From positions 1-39,450 of the forward strand of contig NZ_LGHM01000036.1 of assembly GCF_001908185.1 (NCBI RefSeq): a stretch of 39,450 nucleotides of DNA. The letters are read 5' to 3'. Numbering within the stretch: position 1 is the first letter of the stretch; every line of letters starts with the position of its first letter. Under the pieces are notes generated by a model. That model was not told where the DNA came from, did not search any database, and worked only from the letters and a program-made list of their open reading frames with translations. Below, one piece after another: positions 1 through 8,308 of the stretch. Source of the stretch: Bradyrhizobium sp. AS23.2 (GTDB lineage: Bacteria > Pseudomonadota > Alphaproteobacteria > Rhizobiales > Xanthobacteraceae). Made by a program: the position numbers and the translations under genes.

Positions 1-447
1 CACCACCGGTGGCGGGGCGGCTCGCGGGAGCGCGGGAGGTTGTGCGCTGGCGACCGATGGTAGCGGCGGCGGCGCCGGTGGCGGAGCGGCTGCGCTCTTC
101 AGCGCGTCGATCTGCGCAGTCAGGCCCGCGAGCTGGTCCAGAATCGTCTTGAGCTGCTCCTGCTGGTCGGCGACCGTGCGATCGAGTGCCGCGAGGTCCT
201 CGCTCGCCTTCTGCTGTGCGGCCAGCAGGTCTGTCATCACCGCCTGGTCGCCGGATGCAGGCTTGTCGTCAGGCGCCGCATGGCCGGCATACTGGCTGAT
301 GTGATCGACATTCATCCACAGGAAAGCGCCTGCGGCGAGGGCAACGACGAAGAAGAACAGCAGGACGAACGGCCAACGGCGTCGTCGCGCGGGCAGGACA
401 GGTGGCGGATCTTCGTTGAGCCACTGCGGAGGAGATTCGATGCTCAT
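1..447 (-). CDS. Pro-rich single-pass membrane protein, C-terminus cut by window edge
   Basis: Reading from the ATG at 447, the frame stays open to base 1, giving 149 codons without a stop, so the gene continues outside the window. The product has a short Pro-rich cytoplasmic head, an Arg cluster (residues 21-24) followed by one hydrophobic segment (about 26-46), then a Gln/Asp/Leu-rich stretch (about 66-119) that looks like a coiled coil, and finally a Pro/Ala-rich tail. The positive-inside rule puts the coiled coil in the periplasm. I do not recognise the family. A scaffold or envelope-spanning linker is possible, but that is inference. It lies on the same strand as, and 120 bp downstream of, the MarR-type gene. 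Confidence 0.6.
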   Translation of the reverse strand, partial: MSIESPPQWLNEDPPPVLPARRRRWPFVLLFFFVVALAAGAFLWMNVDHISQYAGHAAPDDKPASGDQAVMTDLLAAQQKASEDLAALDRTVADQQEQLKTILDQLAGLTAQIDALKSAAAPPPAPPPLPSVASAQPPALPRAAPPPVV

Positions 448-567
448 CCGGGTTTCCTAGTCGGCCTCTCCTCCCAACGCAATCGAGGCCGGGCCGGTCA
501 GGCAATCGGGGCCGGAATGGCGGACATCGGGATATGGGTGGCGACCTGTCCGACCTGGGTCGAGCGC

Positions 568-1239
568 CTACGCGGTTTTGGCGGCGAGATCTCTCGAACC
601 CGGCTCCTCGAAATAGGTGCAAAGCAGGGCCGTCTCTTTCGAGGCAATCGCTTTTCGAAAGCGCCGGCACTTGAACTGGTGCTCGCTCCCGGCACCATCT
701 TCGATCAGGAATATGCAGCCGCTGCAAATGTCCGTATTGTGCTCGCGCTGAGCAACGTCGCTCTGAACCAGAACCCGACGGAGCGAGTGGCGCAGCTGAG
801 ACCGGTCGTCAATTGTGAGTGCCGCGATTCGATCGCGAAGGGCGTTGATCGGATCTCGATCGAGTAATTTCTTCCCCTGAGATGTCACGCACAGCGTAAT
901 CGAGCGCCTGTCTTCGGCAGACGGCTCCGGAATCACCAATCCCTTTTTCCGCAGCTGCGCGGCAATCTCGGATGTGCCGCTGCGGGTCGTGCCGAGGAAG
1001 ATGGCAAGAGCGGATGGAGTCCTTGAGAACCTGTTTGCACGCGCGAGAAAGCGCAGAGCCATCCATTCGCGGTCGCTCAGGCCGAATTGATGACCTTCAA
1101 AAAGCCAGGTGCCGGCTGATTTCACCAGCAATTCCACGACTTCGGTTGCTACTCGCATAGCGGGAGGAATCTCCAGGAAAGCCGGCTGCTCCTGGGCAGT
1201 TGCTTTGGGCAGCCGTGGTCGGAAGGAAGCAGCACTCAC
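568..1239 (-). CDS. MarR-family transcriptional regulator with Cys-containing C-terminal tail
   Basis: The central part (about residues 28-150) has the MarR winged-helix pattern: a dimerisation helix, a recognition helix region around TTRSGTSEIAAQLRKKGL and a wing beginning near EDRRSITL. The last 60 or so residues are not part of a usual MarR protein (about 140-160 aa). They contain DICSGC, a later KCRR and LLCTYF, so four Cys could bind a metal or act as a redox switch; this is inference. The listed start is a GTG without a clear ribosome site. An in-frame ATG at 1158 (residue 28) begins where family similarity begins and may be the true start. Ligand and targets are unknown. The downstream membrane-protein gene is on the same strand. 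Confidence 0.75.
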   Translation of the reverse strand: MSAASFRPRLPKATAQEQPAFLEIPPAMRVATEVVELLVKSAGTWLFEGHQFGLSDREWMALRFLARANRFSRTPSALAIFLGTTRSGTSEIAAQLRKKGLVIPEPSAEDRRSITLCVTSQGKKLLDRDPINALRDRIAALTIDDRSQLRHSLRRVLVQSDVAQREHNTDICSGCIFLIEDGAGSEHQFKCRRFRKAIASKETALLCTYFEEPGSRDLAAKTA

Positions 1240-1518
1240 GCCGGGTCCGCGTTGATTCCGGTATGTCGTGGAGTCGGGCGAGGAGGCGCTACTCTGAACT
1301 GTTCCCGCTGCAATGCCCGCTCGATTTGCCGATTTCCGATAGCCCAGGTGTTTCGATGACGGAACCCCGTAAGAACACGCAATCTGATCACATCGAAGCA
1401 GGTCGCTTGCCGGGATCCTCTGCGACCTCAGGCGACGTCAGCAATTGCGCTGCAATTGGCGGACAAGCCGACGTCATGCGCGCCTGCGCCATGCACCCCG
1501 ACAGATGAGTACACCGTT
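1240..1518. other. Intergenic region with a weak 50-codon ORF
   Basis: This 279-bp gap lies between the MarR gene and the amidohydrolase stop. The only candidate is a plus-strand ATG at 1358 running to a stop at 1508, preceded by AGGTG. Its translation resembles nothing I recognise, so I do not call it a gene. The MarR promoter would lie in the left part of this gap. Confidence 0.3.
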
Positions 1519-2706
1519 TTAGTTCGACGCCAGCGCCGTCTTGGCGACCTCGGCCATCCAGCCGGATGCGACGGGAAGGATCGCGTCGTTGAAATCGTAG
1601 CGCGGGCCGTGCAGCTCCGCGCCCTCGCGCAATTCGCCATTGCCGATCCAGACGAAGGCCCCCGGCCGCTGCTGCAGGAAGTAGGCGAAGTCTTCGCTGG
1701 CCATGCTCGGCGGGAGATCGCCGCGCAGGCGGGCTTGCACCTTCTGTGCGGCTATGCGCGCGATGTTCGCTTCGCCGGGGGCGTTGATGACCGGTCCGAC
1801 GCCGTGGACGAATGTCGGCGTGACCCTGACGTCAAAGCTTGTCGCGACGCCGGCGCAGATCTGCTCGATCCTGTCGACGATGGCATCCCGCACCGGCATG
1901 CGGTTGGTGCGCAGCGTGCCCTTGATCTCGACCTGTCCGGCGATCTGGTTCGGCGCGGTGCCGCCCTGGATCATGCACAGCGAGAGCACGGCCGTATCGA
2001 GCGGATCGACGTTGCGCGCCACGATCGATTGCAGGGCAACGATCAAATGGCCAGCGGCCATCACGGGATCGCGCGAAAGATGCGGCAGGCCGGCGTGGCC
2101 GGCATGGCCCTCGATCGTCAGTGTGACCCGGCCTCCGGCGGCCATGACGACGCCGTCGTGGACCGCGATGGTGCCCGCCTCGAGGCCCGGCCAGTTGTGG
2201 AAGCCGAACACCCGCTCCATCGGAAATCGGTCGAACAGCCCGGCGGCGACCATCGCGCGCGAGCCGCCATAACCTTCCTCCGCCGGCTGGAAGATAAAAT
2301 CGACGGTGCCGCTCCAGCTCGTGTCGGCAACGAGCAGCGCTGCGGCGCCGAGCAGCGATGTGGTGTGGCCGTCATGCCCGCAGGCATGCATCACGCCGGG
2401 AGTCTTCGAGGCGTAGGCCAGCCCGGTATCCTCGGTGATTGGCAGCGCATCCATGTCGGCGCGCAAGCCGACGCGGCTCCGCGCGTGCCCGCGCGTCAAG
2501 GTCGCGACGATGCCGTGGCCGCCGATGCCGGCCTCGAAGGGAATGCCGAGTTCAGCAAGCCTTTCCTGCACGAAGGCTGCGGTGGCCTTCTCCTGAAGCG
2601 ACAGCTCCGGGTGCGCATGAAGGTGCTGGCGCCACGCGGTCAGTTTCTGGTGCAGCTCGGGTCTCAAGGCGGGCGTCTCTCGCAAGGTGTCGGCTGCCGT
2701 CACCAT
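1519..2706 (-). CDS. M20-family amidohydrolase (hippurate hydrolase / N-acyl amino acid hydrolase type)
   Basis: A 395-aa protein of the usual length for M20D amidohydrolases, which cleave N-acyl or N-carbamoyl amino acids in the cytoplasm. It has LRADMDALPI (81-90) and the family signature HACGHDGHTT (107-116). C109, H111 and the Glu pair of PAEEG (143-144) fit the di-metal site, and a small dimerisation lid domain follows. No signal peptide is seen. It begins 64 bp after the stop of the enolase-superfamily gene upstream on the same strand, so the two are probably cotranscribed and may serve one catabolic route for an acylated or sugar-acid substrate. The exact substrate cannot be read from the sequence. 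Confidence 0.88.
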   Translation of the reverse strand: MVTAADTLRETPALRPELHQKLTAWRQHLHAHPELSLQEKATAAFVQERLAELGIPFEAGIGGHGIVATLTRGHARSRVGLRADMDALPITEDTGLAYASKTPGVMHACGHDGHTTSLLGAAALLVADTSWSGTVDFIFQPAEEGYGGSRAMVAAGLFDRFPMERVFGFHNWPGLEAGTIAVHDGVVMAAGGRVTLTIEGHAGHAGLPHLSRDPVMAAGHLIVALQSIVARNVDPLDTAVLSLCMIQGGTAPNQIAGQVEIKGTLRTNRMPVRDAIVDRIEQICAGVATSFDVRVTPTFVHGVGPVINAPGEANIARIAAQKVQARLRGDLPPSMASEDFAYFLQQRPGAFVWIGNGELREGAELHGPRYDFNDAILPVASGWMAEVAKTALASN

Positions 2707-2770
2707 AGCCGATTATCTGGCCGGTACATCAAGCCGCAGCGAATGCCTCGCGTGCAGGAAAGTCCGCCGC

Positions 2771-3859
2771 CTACGGCGAGAGCTTCGCCAGCCCCTTCCA
2801 GTCGAAGCCGATGCCATGGCCCGGACGGTCTGGCGCCACGGCCATCCCTTCCTGAAGCACCAGCGGATGCTCGATGTACTTGTCCAGCCCGAAGCCGTGG
2901 GCCTCAAGGTAGGAGCGGTTCGGGCAGGCCGCGAGCAAATGCACAGTGATGTCGTGCGCGCCGTGGCTGGTCACGGGCAGGTTGAAGGCCTCAGCGAGCC
3001 GCGCGATCTTCATGAAGGCACTGACCCCGCCGCAATTAGTCACGTCAGGCTCGGGATAGGATACCGCCCCAGTGACGATGTAATTCTTGAACTCCCACAG
3101 CGAGCGCAAATTCTCGCCCGCCGCGATAGGCACGCCGCCGGCCTGCATGATGCGGGCGTGGCCGGCGACGTCGTCGGGGATGATCGGCTCCTCGAGCCAG
3201 GTGAGGTCGAACGGAACGAAGGCGCGAGCGGCGCGGATGGCTTCCTCGACCGTCCACTTCATGTTGGCGTCCGCCATCAGCGGAAAGTCGTCGCCGAGAT
3301 GTTTTCGCATCGCAGAGACGCGTGCGACATCGGATTTGAGATCGGGCCGGCCGACCTTCATCTTGATGGCGCGAAAGCCTTTGGCGAGATTGCCGTCGGT
3401 CTGCTTGAGCAGGGCTTCGACCGAAAGATCAAGGTCGATGCCGCCGGCGTAACAGGGCACGTGCGCATCGAAGCCGCCGAGCAGGCGGAACAGCGGCAGC
3501 CTGGCGCGCCGCGCCTTCAGGTCCCACAGCGCGATGTCGAGTGCCGAGAGCGCCAGCACCGTCGGTCCGCCGCGTCCGCCATAATGCAGGGCCCACCAGA
3601 CATGATGCCAGAGGGCCTCCGTGTCGTCGGCCTCGCGGTCCTCGACCAGCGCCGAAATCTCGCGCCTGAGGATGTCGGCGACAGCGCCGCCATTGCGGCC
3701 CACGGTGTAGGTATAGCCGACGCCTTCGGCGCCATCGGCATCGCGGATGCGGCAGGTGATCAGCTCGAATGCGGCGATCTCGCCATGGGTGCTGTCGGAG
3801 AGTGTGACGGGGAGGGGGATCCGGTAGAGTCCGGTCTCGATCGTTGCGATGTGCGCCAT
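2771..3859 (-). CDS. Enolase-superfamily dehydratase/racemase, mandelate racemase subgroup
   Basis: A 362-aa protein with the full mandelate racemase layout: an N-terminal capping domain (about 1-115) and a C-terminal barrel. Visible catalytic residues are the K166-x-K168 base motif (KMKVG), metal ligands D197, E223 (WLEEP) and E249 (GEN), and the D272/H299 dyad (SYPEPD; TSHG). This set defines the MR subgroup, which mostly contains acid-sugar dehydratases and racemases. The ATG at 3859 is preceded by AAGGAAAC, a good ribosome site. It is the upstream gene of a probable operon with the M20 amidohydrolase. Which sugar acid it uses is not decidable from sequence alone. Confidence 0.9.
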   Translation of the reverse strand: MAHIATIETGLYRIPLPVTLSDSTHGEIAAFELITCRIRDADGAEGVGYTYTVGRNGGAVADILRREISALVEDREADDTEALWHHVWWALHYGGRGGPTVLALSALDIALWDLKARRARLPLFRLLGGFDAHVPCYAGGIDLDLSVEALLKQTDGNLAKGFRAIKMKVGRPDLKSDVARVSAMRKHLGDDFPLMADANMKWTVEEAIRAARAFVPFDLTWLEEPIIPDDVAGHARIMQAGGVPIAAGENLRSLWEFKNYIVTGAVSYPEPDVTNCGGVSAFMKIARLAEAFNLPVTSHGAHDITVHLLAACPNRSYLEAHGFGLDKYIEHPLVLQEGMAVAPDRPGHGIGFDWKGLAKLSP

Positions 3860-4022
3860 GTTTCCTTCCTGCCTTTTCTTTACAGGCTAGTCCGACCGCG
3901 CGGTGCGGGCAATCGCCCGCGAGCGGGGAGCAGACCTGCGGCTGCTCTGGTTCGATGCGCCATCGGGGCGCGCCTCGCCCTGAACGAACTCCTTCAGCAG
4001 CCGCTTGGTATTGCCTGCGCAA

Positions 4023-4601
4023 CTATCGGCCAAAGCTTCCGTTCATATTGGGCAACGAGCTTGTCGTGGCCGTTGGCAGGGATGTGAAGCGGTTCCGGGT
4101 TGGCGACCGCGTGTTTGCCCGGCTCGCAAAGGAACGAGGCGGCGCGTTCGCAGAGCAAGCATGCGTCGACGAGGCCCACGCCGCGCCCATGCCGCGGAAT
4201 CTCGATTTCACGACTGCCGCCGCCGTGCCGCTCGCAAGCCTGAGCGCTCCAGGCATTACGGGATCAGCTCGATGTCAGGCCCGGGCAGAAGGTGTTCATA
4301 TCGGGCGGCGCCGGGGGCAATCGAGGATCTCGGTGGCGGGCGTGTTCTGGCTGCCCTTTTCTGGATCATCAGCAGCGGCATCAGGTTGCGAGCCTGCCGG
4401 ACGGGTGTCGGCTATCGTTATCTCTTCATGCGTCCAAGCGGCACCGAACTCGCGGAGCTGGGCGAACTCATCGGGCAGGGCAAGGCTGAAGATCATCGTC
4501 GACAGGACGTTTCCGTTTGGAGAAACGCCCGAAGCGCTGGCCTACCTCGAAGGCGGTCATGCCAAGGCAAGGTCGTGGTGACGATGGGCCAGACTAATTA
4601 G
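4023..4601 (+). pseudogene. Remnant of a medium-chain NAD(P)-dependent alcohol dehydrogenase / quinone oxidoreductase
   Basis: Pieces of one MDR protein occur in order but in different frames. LPFILGNELVVAVG with RFRVGDRVFAR and TTAAAVPLASL come from the N-terminal catalytic domain. After a frame change, LRDQLDVRPGQKVFISGGAGG comes from the start of the NAD(P)-binding fold. The distal end (FMRPSGTELAELGELI, RTFPFGETPEALAYLEGG, then in another frame CQGKVVVTMG) follows, ending with a stop at 4599-4601. The N-terminal 50 or so residues and most of the Rossmann fold are absent. Several frameshifts plus an internal deletion mean a genuine relic, not a single reading error. Its stop overlaps the stop of the convergent phospholipase D-like gene. 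Confidence 0.7.
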
Positions 4602-5603
4602 TCGTCCCGATGTTTTTGCGAAGGATCGAGGGCAAGCAAACCAGCACCTTTGGTGCCGTGTTTTTCGAAGTCCGCAAGAATGCCCGCATCGGAAAGATCG
4701 AGTTTTTTTTGAATGCTTCCAGTCGTGTCGAGTAGTCTCGACCAACCGTCCAACAACATGATGGGCATCAGTTTCGACGGCAAGCTCACGCCTATCGTCA
4801 AAGCTGCCTGGTGTGAGGTTGATCGATCCGACGATCGCCCGCTCTTCATCGGCAAGCAGCATCTTGCCATGCAATTTCAGGTGCTTCAGCGTGTGAATTT
4901 TAGCTCCGACGTCATGCATGATCCGAAGGCCACCGATTCCTTCGACGAGTTTGTTCTTCTTTAATTTATGCGACGGGCGCGCCATGATGTGAACTTGCAC
5001 GCCACGCTTAATGGCGCGCACCAGGCGCTCGATGATCACCGTATCCTGATAGCGCTCGTTCTGGATCCAGAGCGTCTCTTTGGCGGAATCGATAAAGCGT
5101 GCGATACGTTCGCGCCCGTTGTTCGGGCACCAGATCAACTCCGATCTCGCACTGGGATCGAACTTCTGGTGCATCCAATCGGCGTCGAAGCACCTCACCA
5201 TCTCCGACACCTCGATCTTTTTGGTCGTGACAACCGCGTAATCCCGTGTTTCGGTCAGGTCACGCGTTTCCCAATTCAAAGATTCGACGAAGCCCAGCTC
5301 GTCATCGATCACCATTGATTTCTGGTGAGTGACGGCAAAATCGGGACTGCTGTACCGAACCTCGACACCGCCGGCAGTCAGCTGTTCGCGCGCGATTTCG
5401 TTCTCGCTATTGCCGTCGCGGCGGGCGGGATTGAGCATGACGCGAACGCGGAGGCCACGTTGCCTGGCCGCGATCACCGCTTTCAGCAGCGTTGGGTCGG
5501 TGAACAGGAACATCCGGATATTGAGCGAGCGCTTGGCCGCATTGATCGGATCGAGAATCGAGTTGACGGTATCGTCGGGAAGCACGATGAGGCTGTGCGA
5601 CAT
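4598..5603 (-). CDS. Phospholipase D-like / cardiolipin synthase-like protein, frameshifted near its 3' end
   Basis: Two HKD catalytic motifs are present: HQKSMVID (93-100) and HGKMLLADE (245-253), each followed by the usual Asn/Ser-rich strand (VESLNWE; VGSINLTPGSF). This is the two-lobed PLD fold used for phosphodiester transfer or hydrolysis of phospholipids. The ATG at 5603 has GGAG upstream and lies 34 bp after the exporter gene, so the pair forms an operon. After residue 300 the reading frame changes. The run of eight T at 4703-4710 (A8 in the gene) appears to carry one extra base. Correcting to seven gives an acidic tail (LDLSDAGILADFEKHG and on) ending at 4598, about 334 aa. The uncorrected frame instead gives a Cys/Arg/His-rich tail ending at 4557. 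Start upstream at 5756 is unlikely because it would overlap the exporter. Confidence 0.82.
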
Positions 5604-5637
5604 GTTTCTGAATCTCCGGGCCGAAACGCTGCAGTCA

Positions 5638-7560
5638 CTAGACGGCTTTCGCAGAAGCCTGGTTCGAAGTGTCGTATTGAATGCGATGAAGTTCGGCGTA
5701 AACCCCGCCCAGGGCGAGCAATTCGTCGTTCGAGCCCTGTTCAACCACAACGCCATCCTTCAGCACGACGATCTTGTCGGCGTTGGCGATCGTGCTGAGG
5801 CGATGGGCGATCATGATGACCGTGCGCCCCTTCATCAGCTGACGCAATGCGTCGATGACGAGGTGTTCCGATTCCGTATCGAGCGCTGCCGTGGGCTCAT
5901 CGAGAATCATGATCGGGCTGTTCCGCACAACGGCGCGGGCGATGCCTATACGTTGCCGCTGGCCGCCCGACAATGTGTCGCCCCGCTCGCCGACCATCGA
6001 ATCGTAGCCATGCGGCATGGCGCTGATGAAATCATGAGCGTTGGCGACTTTCGCCGCCGCGATGATCTCTTCCTCGGTGGCGCCTGGGCAACCGTAGGCG
6101 ATGTTCTCGCGGATCGTTCCGCGAAACAACACCGTCTCCTGGAGCACGAAGCCCACCTGCGCACGCAGGGTCGCGAGCTTGTATGAAGAGACGTCCAGGC
6201 CATCAATCAGCACCCGCCCGCTGCTCGCTTCGTAGAACCGCGGCAGCAGACTAAGTACGGTCGATTTGCCGGAGCCGGTGGGGCCGACAAGGCCTACGAC
6301 CTGACCGGGCTCTATCTCGAAGCTCACTTCTCGCAGTATCGGGGCGTCGTCGTATCCGAAGGCGACCTTATCGAAGCTGATGGCGCCCTTGACCCGCCCG
6401 GGATCGACGCCGTCCACAGGGTCAGTGATGAGATCGTCGGCCGACAAGATCGTTTGAATCCGCTCCAGCGCAACGGTCGTCTGTGCGATCGTGCTGGTCA
6501 TGCTCGCGAGGTCTTTTACGGGTTTGAAGAATTTGGCCAAGTACGCGAGGTAGACTGTCAACGCGCCGGCCGTCAGCGTGCCCGCAACGATCAGGGACGT
6601 CCCCCTCCAAAGGACGATGCCGGTGCAGATCGCAACGACAATGCTCACCGTCGGTGACATCAAGGATTTGATCTGGCGCGCCTTCAGCGCAGCTTCCACC
6701 GTGGCGTGGCTTGCGGCCTCCAGGTGCGCTATCTCGAGGTCCTGCCGGCCAAATGCCTTTACCGCACGAACCGATCCAAGTCCCTGCTGTACGACGGCAA
6801 CAATGTCGCTCTGCCGGGCACGCACGGTTCGCGTCACCTCTTTCACAGCCTTCTTGAAGTGAAAGAGAAACACCAGCAGAAAGGGCACAAGCGCGACAGC
6901 GATCAGCGTGAAATCCCAATCCAGATAGAACATCAATCCAAGCATAAACAGGATGGTGATGAGATCGACGACGATATCGAGTGTCGCGGACGATGCGAAA
7001 CCCTGGATGGTCGAGACATCGCTGGTGATCGTGGACATCAGGGTCCCGGTCTTGACGTTGTCGTAGTAGCGCAGCGATAGCCGATGCAGATGCGTGTAGA
7101 TCTGTACGCGCAAATCGTTGGCAACCCATTGGCCGACGCTGGTGGTGTAGTAGTTGTCGATGTAGGTCGCGATCGCGCCGACGACGGCGATGAGCAGGGT
7201 TGCGATGCCGGCAAACAGCGCGACGCCTGCGGTGTGTTGTCCGAAGCCATAATCGTGCGCCCAAGCCAGCCAGTCCGGCAATCGATGCCGTCCCAGGGCG
7301 TCATCGAGAACCAGCTTAAGCGGCCAGGGCGCCGCCAGGCTCATTGCAATCTCAATCAGCATGGCGGCGAAAACGATGAGCAGCCAGCGCCGATACGGCC
7401 TGAGCAACCCCAGAACCATCGATGTGAGCTTTTTTCCCTCGTGCGGCTTCTTGAGCGCCACGGCGGCGCCCGAAACGATGGCGGTGGCAATCGCCTTCAG
7501 CAACATGTCGGTTACGGCCTCCAACTTCGCACGATCATGCGCGTAACGAGCCTGCGCCAC
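5638..7560 (-). CDS. ABC exporter, fused membrane and ATPase domains (MsbA/lipid-exporter type)
   Basis: A 640-aa half-transporter: six predicted membrane helices across about 57-345 and one ATPase domain across about 395-630. It carries Walker A GPTGSGKST (426-434), the Q-loop LQET, signature LSGGQRQ (530-536), Walker B IMILDEP (550-556) and the H-loop His586. It would work as a homodimer in the inner membrane, moving a lipid, polysaccharide or drug outward. The partner downstream is a phospholipase D-like protein 34 bp away, which favours a lipid-related role; that is inference. ATG codons at 7560 and 7506 are both possible starts. The second begins just before the hydrophobic N-terminal stretch. 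Confidence 0.92.
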   Translation of the reverse strand: MAQARYAHDRAKLEAVTDMLLKAIATAIVSGAAVALKKPHEGKKLTSMVLGLLRPYRRWLLIVFAAMLIEIAMSLAAPWPLKLVLDDALGRHRLPDWLAWAHDYGFGQHTAGVALFAGIATLLIAVVGAIATYIDNYYTTSVGQWVANDLRVQIYTHLHRLSLRYYDNVKTGTLMSTITSDVSTIQGFASSATLDIVVDLITILFMLGLMFYLDWDFTLIAVALVPFLLVFLFHFKKAVKEVTRTVRARQSDIVAVVQQGLGSVRAVKAFGRQDLEIAHLEAASHATVEAALKARQIKSLMSPTVSIVVAICTGIVLWRGTSLIVAGTLTAGALTVYLAYLAKFFKPVKDLASMTSTIAQTTVALERIQTILSADDLITDPVDGVDPGRVKGAISFDKVAFGYDDAPILREVSFEIEPGQVVGLVGPTGSGKSTVLSLLPRFYEASSGRVLIDGLDVSSYKLATLRAQVGFVLQETVLFRGTIRENIAYGCPGATEEEIIAAAKVANAHDFISAMPHGYDSMVGERGDTLSGGQRQRIGIARAVVRNSPIMILDEPTAALDTESEHLVIDALRQLMKGRTVIMIAHRLSTIANADKIVVLKDGVVVEQGSNDELLALGGVYAELHRIQYDTSNQASAKAV

Positions 7561-7773
7561 TATGCAAAAACCGACAAACCAGAAAAGATGACCGCGAGCG
7601 TCTCGGCCCCGACAAAAAGGTTGCTCGTTCCCGTCGCAGGTCGCGCGGAGAAAAACACGTCGCGCTCGTGGCGAGCGGTCATTTGCCTCAAATCAATACG
7701 CTAACTTGGCACGGCAGATGGCCGAGGGCCAGGCCAGTGCGAGGCGCGGCCAATCGGCCCCTGGCCTCCGGCG

Positions 7774-8163
7774 CTATTGTAGCGTCGCGTTGATGGTGAT
7801 GACGGAGGTGCCGGAGGCTGTCTGACTCATGCCGGTCGCCTGAATGGAGAAACTATCGCCACCGATGTATCCAGCTTGCGAGGTGTAGAGGAAAGAAGAT
7901 GCATCGAGTTGTTGCAAGGTGCCGTGTGCCGGATTCTGTGAAACGCTGGAAGTCTGTATTTCGCCGTTTATATTGACGGCGAGCAGGCAGCCACTGCCGG
8001 AAGGAATCTGGATATAGCCTATTGAGTTAAAGCCCCAGCCCGCCGGTGGTGATCCTGACACGACGCACTGAGGGACATTTTGGGCAAGTGCGGTCGCCGT
8101 TGCAGCTACCAGGCACAACGTAGCTGCAACCAGCACTGAACACGCTCGAGTCACATGTGTCAT
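7774..8163 (-). CDS. Secreted protein with a single Ig-like/cadherin-like repeat
   Basis: 129 residues from the ATG at 8163, chosen because GGAG sits seven bases upstream; the longer reading to 8250 lacks this. A signal peptide is clear: a basic start, hydrophobic VLVAATLCLVAATATA, then ALAQ before the mature protein. The mature part ends in a motif typical of bacterial Ig-like repeats of large adhesins: NPAHGTLQQLDASSFLYTS with a following GGDSFSIQATG. Here the repeat stands alone, with two Cys (in QCVVSG and GCLLAV) that could form a disulfide in the periplasm. Function unknown; no partner gene is adjacent. The 213 bp to the exporter start hold nothing clear. Confidence 0.72.
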   Translation of the reverse strand: MTHVTRACSVLVAATLCLVAATATALAQNVPQCVVSGSPPAGWGFNSIGYIQIPSGSGCLLAVNINGEIQTSSVSQNPAHGTLQQLDASSFLYTSQAGYIGGDSFSIQATGMSQTASGTSVITINATLQ

Positions 8164-8308
8164 CTGCATACTCCACCAAGGTTCGGCCGAACCACCACAC
8201 GGTCGCCGGCCCTCGGAGAAATATTCCAATCCGCTCTGCGCGCTATGCAATTTCAGCAGGAGCCGCGATTTTGTCCTTTCGCTCTACCCATCCTACAGGC
8301 TCAACGCC

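Noticed and set aside
280..867. 195-residue plus-strand reading frame opposite the first two genes
   Set aside because: It lies antisense to the membrane protein and MarR genes, has no domain pattern and runs across both; a shadow of GC-rich coding DNA.
1456..2949. 497-residue plus-strand frame opposite the amidohydrolase
   Set aside because: Rich in Arg/Asp/Gly/His with no motif; typical antisense shadow of a high-GC gene whose real strand carries the M20 motifs.
4023..4601. Interpretation of the alcohol dehydrogenase pieces as a gene with sequencing errors
   Set aside because: More than two frame changes, a missing N-terminus and a large internal gap are beyond single-base run errors.
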